Assembly: GCA_018648445.1 (NCBI GenBank)
Contig: JABGRG010000089.1
Location: 1 to 16,152, forward strand
Direction of reading: 5' to 3'
DNA: 16,152 nucleotides
Source of the DNA: Rhodospirillales bacterium
Lineage (GTDB): Bacteria; Pseudomonadota; Alphaproteobacteria; Rhodospirillales_A; JACZKS01
This document shows positions 8,811 to 15,001 of the stretch, in pieces (the first letter of the stretch is position 1; each line of letters starts with the position of its first letter). The notes under the pieces were generated by a model. The model was not told the origin of the DNA. It worked only from the letters and a program-made list of their open reading frames with translations, and did not search any database. The position numbers and the translations under genes are program-made.

Positions 8811-8887
8811 GGCTTCCCCCGTACGCATTTCGTAGCGATTGACCTCGGCGCACCATCCGTTCCATCATGACCTACGGGGAGGACGCC
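8811..8887. promoter_or_regulatory. divergent promoter region, UxuA-like operon and enolase-superfamily gene
   Basis: A 77-bp gap between two divergent starts, so it must hold promoters for both directions unless one is read from elsewhere. On the plus strand TTGACC (8839-8844, 5 of 6 to -35) is followed after 18 bases by CATCAT (8863-8868, 4 of 6 to -10), which would leave a very short leader before the GGGGAGGA ribosome site. A short inverted repeat TACG-CATTT-CGTA spans 8822-8834. Nothing stronger is visible on the minus strand. The individual boxes are weak; the regional assignment follows from gene layout. Confidence 0.4.
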
Positions 8888-9985
8888 ATGAGAATTAAAA
8901 AGATCACACCGCAAGTCCTGACGTGGGAGCTTGACGGCGGTTTTCGCAATCCCATCATGACTTGGACCCACAAGACCGTGGTCCTGGTGTTCGTGGTATG
9001 CGACGACGGAACCGTGGGCGTCGGCGAATGCTGGGCGTCGGGGGCCGAACCGAGCGCTCTGGTGGCAACGCTGGAAGACGACGTATCGCCTCGCCTGATT
9101 GGCAAGGACCCCCTGGCCATCGGCGCAAACTGGTCCGAGATCGACGGCCTGTCCCAAATCAGCGCGCGTCAGGGCATTTTGCGGGCGGCTTTGGCCGGTA
9201 TTGATATCGCGTTGTGGGACATTTTGGGCAAGGCAGCAGGTCTGCCGGTTTGGCGGTTGCTGGGCGGATTCTCGGATCGGGTATTTCCGTACGCCAGCGC
9301 CGGTTTGTATGCCCCCGGAAAGACCCCGGCGGATCAGGGAGCCGAAATGGCCGGGTATGTCGCCAAGGGGTTCACGGGCGTGAAGATGAAGGTCGGCGGC
9401 GCATCTTTCGACGAAGATGTGGCTCGTGTCGCCGCCGTTCGCGACGCCGTGGGACCGGACGTTCGCCTGATGGTCGACGCCTTGGGAATCATGACGCCGA
9501 CACAGGCGCTTCGCTTTGCGAACGCCGTTGCGCCGCATGACGTCTATTGGTTCGAGCAACCCGTTGCGCCTGAAGACATTCGCGGACTGGCGGCGGTCAA
9601 TCAACGCGGACCAATTCCCGTATCGGCCAATGAAAACGCCGTCGACCGGGGCCACTTCCGCACCCTCATTACCGAAGACGCCGCCCGCTTTATCCAGTTC
9701 GATGTTCTGGTTGTCGGCGGCATCACCGAAGGACGCCGTATCGCCAATCTGGCCGAAGCCTGGCATCTTCCCGTCACCCTTCATCATGCGGCCTCGGCGG
9801 TTTGTATGGCAGCCAACCTGCATCTGGCGGCGGGTTTGCCGAATTGCGATTCCATCGAGTACCACATGCTGCACCAATGGTTGTTTGACCGTGTGCCCGA
9901 TAGCGATTGGGCGTTGTCCGATGGGCACATCCGGCTTGGGGACAAGCCGGGTCTCGGCCTCGATATAACGCCCGACAGCCTCTAG
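8888..9985 (+). CDS. mandelate racemase-type enolase-superfamily enzyme (probable acid-sugar dehydratase), KxK type
   Basis: A 365-residue enzyme. The ATG at 8888 has a strong GGGGAGGA site before it; an ATG at 8867 is in frame but poorly placed. It has the complete mandelate-racemase-group active site: K166 and K168 in GVKMKVG, metal ligands D197, E223 (WFEQP) and E249 (ANEN), the D272-H299 dyad (QFDVLVVGG and TLHHAAS), and a further acid at E324 in SIEYH. Positions of these residues run two ahead of those in mandelate racemase itself, so the barrel is intact. Such enzymes abstract the proton alpha to a carboxylate and either racemise or dehydrate; the sugar-acid context favours dehydration. 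It is transcribed alone, against the flanking genes, and its stop overlaps the stop of the opposing gene at CTAG. Confidence 0.92.
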   Translation: MRIKKITPQVLTWELDGGFRNPIMTWTHKTVVLVFVVCDDGTVGVGECWASGAEPSALVATLEDDVSPRLIGKDPLAIGANWSEIDGLSQISARQGILRAALAGIDIALWDILGKAAGLPVWRLLGGFSDRVFPYASAGLYAPGKTPADQGAEMAGYVAKGFTGVKMKVGGASFDEDVARVAAVRDAVGPDVRLMVDALGIMTPTQALRFANAVAPHDVYWFEQPVAPEDIRGLAAVNQRGPIPVSANENAVDRGHFRTLITEDAARFIQFDVLVVGGITEGRRIANLAEAWHLPVTLHHAASAVCMAANLHLAAGLPNCDSIEYHMLHQWLFDRVPDSDWALSDGHIRLGDKPGLGLDITPDSL

Positions 9986-11109
9986 TCGTCTACCCGCCAT
10001 TTGGCCAAGGCGTCTTCGTTTAGCTCAATTCCCAATCCGGGGCCTTCCGGCAACGTCAGAAAACCCTCACGAATGGTTGGTGTGATGGTTAGCGCGTGAT
10101 CGAAGGACGGGTTGGGATTGGCATCCATTTCCAGCCAATCGGCACCTTCGACCGCCGCCATGACGTTGGCGCTGACGTAGAGACCGACGGCACCGCCGAA
10201 ATTGTGCAGGCACAGCCTCCGTCCCTGCCCGATGGCGTCGCGGGCGAAGACCATTCCATCCGACACGCCACCGCATTTCGTGATATCGGGCTGGACCACT
10301 CCGGGGTTCCAGCGCGCAGTGACCTCAGCCAACTCTTGCCGACCATATGAGTTTTCGCCGAGGGCCAGAGGCACGTCGATGCGGTAGGGGAAATCGTCAT
10401 AGGCGGCGATATCATCCACCGGGAAAGGTTCTTCCAGCCAATCCAGACGCGCTGCCTCGATATCGTCTTTCAACGCCAGCAGGCTTGCCGGTGTCAGGGT
10501 CTGATTGGCGTCGGCCATGATGGGTTCGTCACCCGCCGCTTTGCGCGCCGCGGCCAGCGTCGCCGGGTCCTTGTCGGGACCGAAACTGATGCGAACCTTG
10601 TAGCGACAATGACCCAGCGCGCGGGCTTCCTCAATCTGACCGGCGGTATCGTCGCAGCTTAAACCGCTGGCATATACCGGATAGCGGTTGGCGGTTTTCT
10701 TGCCACTCAGAAGATCGCGCAATGGCAGGCCCCTGCCCCGCGCGAAGGCATCCCAAAGGGCGGCATCAGTGCCGGCGATGACATGCTGAACCGGCCCCTT
10801 GGCCCCCCACTGCAAGGCCAGCAGGCGCAATTTCTCCTGCATCAACGCATACAGGCGGGCCGGATCATCGAGGGTTTCGCCGACAAGCAAGGGACGCACC
10901 ACCTGCTCGAACAACGCCACCTTTTCCGAGCATCCCCAAAACGGGAAATTCGCCCATATCTCGCCCAGTCCCCGCGCGCCATCACTGGTTTCGGCAACCA
11001 CGATCAGGTTGAGGCGTGCGTCCAAACGGCCGAACGGGGCGACGATGGGGCGCGGCAGGGGGAAACGCAGCAGTACGGTACGCAAATCGGTCAGAACCGG
11101 AGCATTCAT
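9982..11109 (-). CDS. mandelate racemase-type enolase-superfamily enzyme, KxR type
   Basis: A second, clearly different member of the superfamily, 375 residues. The first base motif is K171-V-R173 (YKVRIS), so the second lysine of KxK is replaced by arginine. Metal ligands are D200 (MADANQ), E226 (WLEEP) and E252 (GENSYG). The D275-H302 dyad (QPDITKCGG and LHNFGG) and a distal E327 (WLEMD) are present. It is predicted to act on a 2-hydroxy acid or acid sugar by enolisation, with dehydration most likely. It is the last gene of the sulfatase operon: its ATG follows the LarA-like stop after one base (TGA-T-ATG), so translation is coupled. Substrate and stereochemistry probably differ from the 8888-9985 product. 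Confidence 0.92.
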   Translation of the reverse strand: MNAPVLTDLRTVLLRFPLPRPIVAPFGRLDARLNLIVVAETSDGARGLGEIWANFPFWGCSEKVALFEQVVRPLLVGETLDDPARLYALMQEKLRLLALQWGAKGPVQHVIAGTDAALWDAFARGRGLPLRDLLSGKKTANRYPVYASGLSCDDTAGQIEEARALGHCRYKVRISFGPDKDPATLAAARKAAGDEPIMADANQTLTPASLLALKDDIEAARLDWLEEPFPVDDIAAYDDFPYRIDVPLALGENSYGRQELAEVTARWNPGVVQPDITKCGGVSDGMVFARDAIGQGRRLCLHNFGGAVGLYVSANVMAAVEGADWLEMDANPNPSFDHALTITPTIREGFLTLPEGPGLGIELNEDALAKWRVDD

Positions 11110-11110
11110 A

Positions 11111-12418
11111 TCAACACCGTGTCAAAAGGACGCCGTCGTCCGAGAATTCCATGGGCGCGAGATCGGACAGCACCTCGACCCCAGGTGTTCCCGCGATGTC
11201 TTCAAACAACGAATTTGAAACCAGAATCTCGTTCAGGTGCATGGTCGAACGGATTATGCAAAAACGGCTTTGGGCGGGATCGAGGCACCAGCTGGTAAGG
11301 GCGAGGGCCCGGGCAACGTCGCGTTCATCCGGCAGCACGATAGGTATGCGCGCTTTCTCGAGGATCGTCGCAACGATTGAGTTCATGTACATGGCCTGAA
11401 GGTCGAGCGAATTTGCCAGCGCACGCGGGATATAGTCGGCCATCCCGACGCCCATGCCGTTGCCGTGGGATTCCGGCGTGCAGCCCAAAACCCCTATCTT
11501 ATGGATGAACGGTTTTGGCGGGTTGGGAACTCCTCGAATATCGGTTCGCCCCGTGACCGCGTAATCCATGCCCGCGCCACTGATTTCCTTGCCAAGAACT
11601 TCAACGATCATGGCGTCGATCTGCGCGAACGGAAGGCGCGCCAACAAGGACTTGGCCAGCTTCAAAAGCCTCTCGTCGGCGGCGTGAAAGCTTTCTGGCT
11701 CCACCGCCTCGACCGTCACGATGTCGTGGTGGGCGTTTTCGACCACGGCAAGGCCACAGACCATTGGCGCATTATCCAGCAACACACGTCCGATCTCGGG
11801 CAGCACTTCACCCAGTCCGATTGGAGGCCCCATGCGATGGACGTAATTTGCCCCACGGTCCTTGCCCAGACCGACGGCGACCATTTTTACCAAACCGCTC
11901 TCAATGGGACGGTCAAAACTGGTGTGAGACTTGACACGGCTGATCGTCACGATGCCATCGGCGGCTGCGGCATTGGCGTCCAGCATGCACGGTATGCCTT
12001 GAGACGTGGTTCCAAATTCCACCGTTTCCATCGTCGCACGAACCGGCGCGCCGACGGTGGCCTCGGATACGCCAAGGCGCTCCAGCACGGCCGCCTGCCC
12101 TTCTGCCGTTGCCCCGCCGTGGCTACCCATGGCCGGAACGATGAATGGATTATGCCCGCGGCCTTTAAGATATGCGACGACACCGGCAACCAGCCCAGGC
12201 AGGTTCGTCAGGCCCCTGCTGCCGACGCCAACCGCAATCCGTGCTCCCGAAGGCAAGGCATTGAGCTTAATTGCGCTCGATAGCGCCTGCTCGATAGCAC
12301 TTTCCAAGTTATCGACCGGCGTTCCTTTGGGTTGCGGCAGGCGAACCCGCATCACGGTCGGAAGTTGGACGTCTGCGAGGACGGGGATGCGAACGGCGGG
12401 AAAAGTTGGGCTGGACAC
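11111..12418 (-). CDS. LarA-like nickel-pincer-cofactor isomerase (DUF2088 family)
   Basis: A 435-residue protein starting with GTG at 12418, chosen because AAGGA lies 8 bases upstream, immediately after the sulfatase stop. It has the LarA/DUF2088 layout: GSHGG (99-102, H100), RVKSHTSF (161-168, H165), IESGLVKM (K178), and NYVHRMG (H194). In lactate racemase LarA, a lysine carries the nickel-pincer nucleotide, a histidine 16 residues later binds nickel, and two more histidines act as bases. K178 and H194 have that same spacing. The family racemises or epimerises 2-hydroxy acids, including reported D-gluconate 2-epimerisation. The operon suggests an acid-sugar C2 epimerase. The cofactor makers LarB, LarC and LarE are not in the window. 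Family confidence is high; the substrate is inferred. Confidence 0.88.
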   Translation of the reverse strand: MSSPTFPAVRIPVLADVQLPTVMRVRLPQPKGTPVDNLESAIEQALSSAIKLNALPSGARIAVGVGSRGLTNLPGLVAGVVAYLKGRGHNPFIVPAMGSHGGATAEGQAAVLERLGVSEATVGAPVRATMETVEFGTTSQGIPCMLDANAAAADGIVTISRVKSHTSFDRPIESGLVKMVAVGLGKDRGANYVHRMGPPIGLGEVLPEIGRVLLDNAPMVCGLAVVENAHHDIVTVEAVEPESFHAADERLLKLAKSLLARLPFAQIDAMIVEVLGKEISGAGMDYAVTGRTDIRGVPNPPKPFIHKIGVLGCTPESHGNGMGVGMADYIPRALANSLDLQAMYMNSIVATILEKARIPIVLPDERDVARALALTSWCLDPAQSRFCIIRSTMHLNEILVSNSLFEDIAGTPGVEVLSDLAPMEFSDDGVLLTRC

Positions 12419-12429
12419 GACGTTTATCC

Positions 12430-13950
12430 TTATTCGGGAGACGGCAAGCCGTACCGGCGATAGGCCTCGGGCGGGGCCTCGTTTTCGGCCATCATTTCGA
12501 CCATGCGTGCAATCAGGCGCGCCTCCACCTCGGGATCGTCAAGCGGCGTCGTTTGTCCCGGATCGGTTTGCAGGTCATACAGCACGTTCACGCAATCGGC
12601 GATGCCGCCACCCTGCACCGGCGGGCGTTCGGCGTCCTTGTGGCCCGGCAGTTTGAGGATCGGCGCACCCTTCGAGAACTTGAACTCGGTGGTCAGTTCG
12701 GCGCCCTCGAATTCATGGATTTTGAACAGCGAGCCCTGGTGCGCGGGCATCAGGGTGTATTCGTTGATTTCCTGGTTCTCGACGTCGACAGGATAACGGA
12801 AATAGGTGTAGCGCCCGTCGGTGATATCGATAGGCCCGCCAAACATGCCATAGAGTGCGGCATCGCGGATCGGTTGATCGCTTTCCAGCACGGGCCGGAT
12901 GGATCGGCCTTCCACATCGGAGGGCACATCCGTTTCGCCGTGGAAATCCAGCAATGTCGGCATCAGGTCGATGGTTTGGGTCAGGCTGGAGCGCCGCTCC
13001 CCGCCCTTGTCGGCATGGTCCGGGTGATAGACCATCAGCGGAATATGAGCGACCTCGTCATAGTACGGCATACGGTTTTTGCCCCACCAGTCGTGTTCCG
13101 ACAGCATAAATCCGTGGTCCGTGGTCAGCACCAAGGCCGTATCTTTCCACATGTCGTTGGCGTCGAAGAAATCGAGAATTTGCCCGAAATATTCGTCGCA
13201 CATGGTCATCATGGCGGCGTAGTTGGCGCGAATTTCGGCGATTTGTTCCGGCGTTTCCTCGACCCGCTTGTAGCGCGGCCAATCAAGGATCGGCCCTTGA
13301 TAATCGGTCGGGTACATGTCGCGGAAACGCTGGGGCGCGATGAAGGGCTCGTGGGGGCTGAAGGTTTCGATCTGCAGCATCCAGTCGTCGGCTTTTTTGT
13401 TGCGCTCGAGAAACTCAAGCCCGTGCTTGAAGCACTGCACGGCCGGGAAGTCTTCTTCCTCGCGAATGAACTGGCGGTTGGCGATGTGCCGCCAGCGCTT
13501 GGCGCGGTCCGTCTCACCGTGGGCGAAGTGATGATAGGTCTCGCGCCATTCATCCAGCGGCCAATCGACCAGACCTTTCCACGGGTCCCATTCCTGCCCG
13601 CGCATGTTCTCCCACGATGAATTCCGGGTGTGGTAGCTCCATCCGCCATCCTCGAAATAATGGTAGTGGTCCGTGATCATATGCGAATAGACGTCGCGGC
13701 GTTTCAGAATTTCAGTCGCCGAGTCATCATAGGGCTCCATCGGGCCCCAACTGCGATGCAGGAAATTCAGCCGCCCCGTATGCAATTCACGGCGCGCCGG
13801 CATGCAGGGCAGACTGCCCGTGTAATGATTGTCGAAAGTCACGGCCCGCTCGGAAAAGCGGGTGAAATTCGGCGTTTTTGCCCATTTTCCACCGTAGCAT
13901 TCCATGGCTCGGCGATTGAGTGAGTCCATCAAAACGAAGACAGTCCGCAT
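12430..13950 (-). CDS. type I sulfatase, predicted cytoplasmic
   Basis: A 506-residue alkaline-phosphatase-fold sulfatase. The ATG at 13950 is preceded by AGGAGGG at ideal spacing; an upstream in-frame ATG at 14007 has no such site. The formylglycine motif C-x-P-x-R is intact as C49-M-P-A-R53 in SLPCMPARRELHTGR. D9 and N12 near the N-terminus, H200 (SPHEP), D278-H279 (TTDHGF) and K291 supply the expected metal and sulfate pocket. The protein begins directly with the first core strand and has no signal peptide, so it should act in the cytoplasm on an imported sulfated molecule. C49 would need conversion by a formylglycine-generating enzyme, and none is encoded here. First gene of the operon with the LarA-like and KxR enolase-superfamily genes. 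Phosphonate ester hydrolysis is a less likely alternative. Confidence 0.93.
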   Translation of the reverse strand: MRTVFVLMDSLNRRAMECYGGKWAKTPNFTRFSERAVTFDNHYTGSLPCMPARRELHTGRLNFLHRSWGPMEPYDDSATEILKRRDVYSHMITDHYHYFEDGGWSYHTRNSSWENMRGQEWDPWKGLVDWPLDEWRETYHHFAHGETDRAKRWRHIANRQFIREEEDFPAVQCFKHGLEFLERNKKADDWMLQIETFSPHEPFIAPQRFRDMYPTDYQGPILDWPRYKRVEETPEQIAEIRANYAAMMTMCDEYFGQILDFFDANDMWKDTALVLTTDHGFMLSEHDWWGKNRMPYYDEVAHIPLMVYHPDHADKGGERRSSLTQTIDLMPTLLDFHGETDVPSDVEGRSIRPVLESDQPIRDAALYGMFGGPIDITDGRYTYFRYPVDVENQEINEYTLMPAHQGSLFKIHEFEGAELTTEFKFSKGAPILKLPGHKDAERPPVQGGGIADCVNVLYDLQTDPGQTTPLDDPEVEARLIARMVEMMAENEAPPEAYRRYGLPSPE

Positions 13951-13991
13951 TGGAAGCCCTCCTGTTGCGCGTTGATCGCGCCTTATTCCCG

Positions 13992-14007
13992 TTGGCATGA
14001 TCGCCAA
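13992..14007. promoter_or_regulatory. palindrome TTGGC-N6-GCCAA, candidate LysR-type operator
   Basis: A perfect inverted repeat with 5-bp arms and a 6-bp spacer (ATGATC). The inner T and A are 12 bases apart, close to but not identical with the classical T-N11-A box of LysR regulators. The left arm overlaps the candidate -35 of the LysR gene, and the spacer coincides with the candidate -10 of the sulfatase operon. A protein bound here could repress its own gene and control the operon. The repeat is seen; binding by the neighbouring LysR protein is inferred. Confidence 0.42.
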
Positions 14008-14020
14008 GAAGAATTAAACT
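13992..14020 (+). promoter_or_regulatory. candidate sigma-70 promoter of the LysR gene
   Basis: TTGGCA (13992-13997) matches the -35 consensus at 5 of 6 positions. After a 17-base spacer, TAAACT (14015-14020) matches the -10 at 4 of 6. Transcription would start near 14027 and leave a leader of about 40 bases before the ATG at 14067. The -35 overlaps the palindrome, which fits autoregulation. Prediction by motif only. Confidence 0.35.
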
Positions 14021-14025
14021 TACAA
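13997..14025 (-). promoter_or_regulatory. candidate sigma-70 promoter of the sulfatase operon
   Basis: On the minus strand TTGTAA (14025-14020) is a 4-of-6 match to -35. After 17 bases comes GATCAT (14002-13997), a 4-of-6 match to -10. The -10 falls within the palindrome spacer. A promoter this weak would fit a need for activation by the LysR regulator. Motif-based and tentative. Confidence 0.28.
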
Positions 14026-14066
14026 ATACCCATATGGCTTACATCCATAACGATTCGGAATGGACC

Positions 14067-14996
14067 ATGGAGCTCCAGTCGCTCAAATACTTCCTCGCCG
14101 TGGTTGACGCTGGCAGCTTCAGCGCCGCCGCCCGTTCCCAAAACATCACCCAACCGGCCTTGACCAAGAGGGTTCGTCTGCTTGAGGAGGAATTGGGGGT
14201 TCGTCTGTTCGACCGGTTGCCGCGCGGCGTTTCGACAACTTCCTATGGCGAAGCCCTGGCCGGCCACGCCCGCTTGATACGAAGCGAGGTCGAAAACGCC
14301 AGCGCCGATATTGATTCCCTTCGCGGCGCGCGGGCCGGTCATGTTCGGATCGGTGCGGGGCCATCCTGGGGCAGCGACCTCCTGCCCCGCGCGATCGAAC
14401 GGGTGCATCGTGATCGGCCGGAAATCCAGTTCTTCGTGCGGCAGCTTCCCGAGGACCGCCTGTTTCCGGCTCTGTGCGACGGCGAACTCGACATCGTGGT
14501 CGGCGTTGTCCCGCCGCCTGCCGGGTTCGAAAACCTCGAGAGCACCACATTGATTTCGGACCAAACCAATGTCGTAGCGCATACCGACCATCCTTTGACT
14601 CGAAAATCGAGGGTCCGTCTTGCCGATTTGCTGGAGTATCCCTGGGTGCTTCCCAGTCACTTGACGATGATCCGCAACGTTTTCGATCAACTGTTTCACA
14701 TCGGTGGCCTTAATCCGCCGAAGCCGGTGCTTGAGAGCGATCCCCTGGTTATCCGGTTGGCGCTTCCGCGCTATGGGAATTTCCTTACCTTTACGGCCTC
14801 GCAAAACTTGGTGGAGTTCGGAATCGGTTCCCTCGTGTCGTTGAATGTCCCGGAATGTTCTTGGCAGCGAAACGCGGGCATTTCGGTTCGCTCGTCGGGT
14901 CATCTTTCACCGGCCGCGCGCCGACTAATCACCGAATTGGAGCAAGTTTGCAGCGAAACGCCACATAGCGCGGTGAATACGGGCTCTCGCACATAA
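14067..14996 (+). CDS. LysR-family transcriptional regulator
   Basis: A 309-residue DNA-binding regulator. The ATG at 14067 gives the family's usual opening MELQSLKYFLAVVDAGSF; an ATG at 14034 is in frame but would add 11 atypical residues. The winged helix-turn-helix covers about residues 1-60, with SAAARSQNITQPALTKRV, then EEELGVRLFDR and the conserved Thr-x-x-Gly turn (TTSYGEAL). The rest is a periplasmic-binding-protein-like effector domain, beginning near 90 with VRIGAGPSWG. Divergence from the sulfatase operon suggests that it controls that operon in response to a pathway acid. Its stop is only 5 bp from the convergent TctA-type gene's stop, so it could also relate to that transporter. 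Confidence 0.94.
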   Translation: MELQSLKYFLAVVDAGSFSAAARSQNITQPALTKRVRLLEEELGVRLFDRLPRGVSTTSYGEALAGHARLIRSEVENASADIDSLRGARAGHVRIGAGPSWGSDLLPRAIERVHRDRPEIQFFVRQLPEDRLFPALCDGELDIVVGVVPPPAGFENLESTTLISDQTNVVAHTDHPLTRKSRVRLADLLEYPWVLPSHLTMIRNVFDQLFHIGGLNPPKPVLESDPLVIRLALPRYGNFLTFTASQNLVEFGIGSLVSLNVPECSWQRNAGISVRSSGHLSPAARRLITELEQVCSETPHSAVNTGSRT

Positions 14997-15001
14997 GATA
15001 T

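Larger units (their letters stand above)
13951..14066. promoter_or_regulatory. divergent promoter region between sulfatase operon and LysR gene
   Basis: A 116-bp AT-richer gap between two divergent starts, the classical arrangement for a LysR regulator and its target operon. It contains candidate promoters for both directions and a palindrome between them, listed separately. The sulfatase ribosome site AGGAGGG lies at its left end and a weaker GGAATGG precedes the LysR ATG at its right end. No small reading frame or RNA structure stands out. Confidence 0.6.

Noticed and set aside
8807..10000. Long open frame of 397 codons on the minus strand opposite the KxK enolase-superfamily gene
   Set aside because: It lies wholly antisense to a gene with a full active site, shows no family pattern, and arises from codon bias in GC-rich DNA.
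12406..13620. 404-codon open frame on the plus strand opposite the sulfatase gene
   Set aside because: It is antisense to a sulfatase with an intact signature, and the His/Arg/Val-rich product resembles no family.
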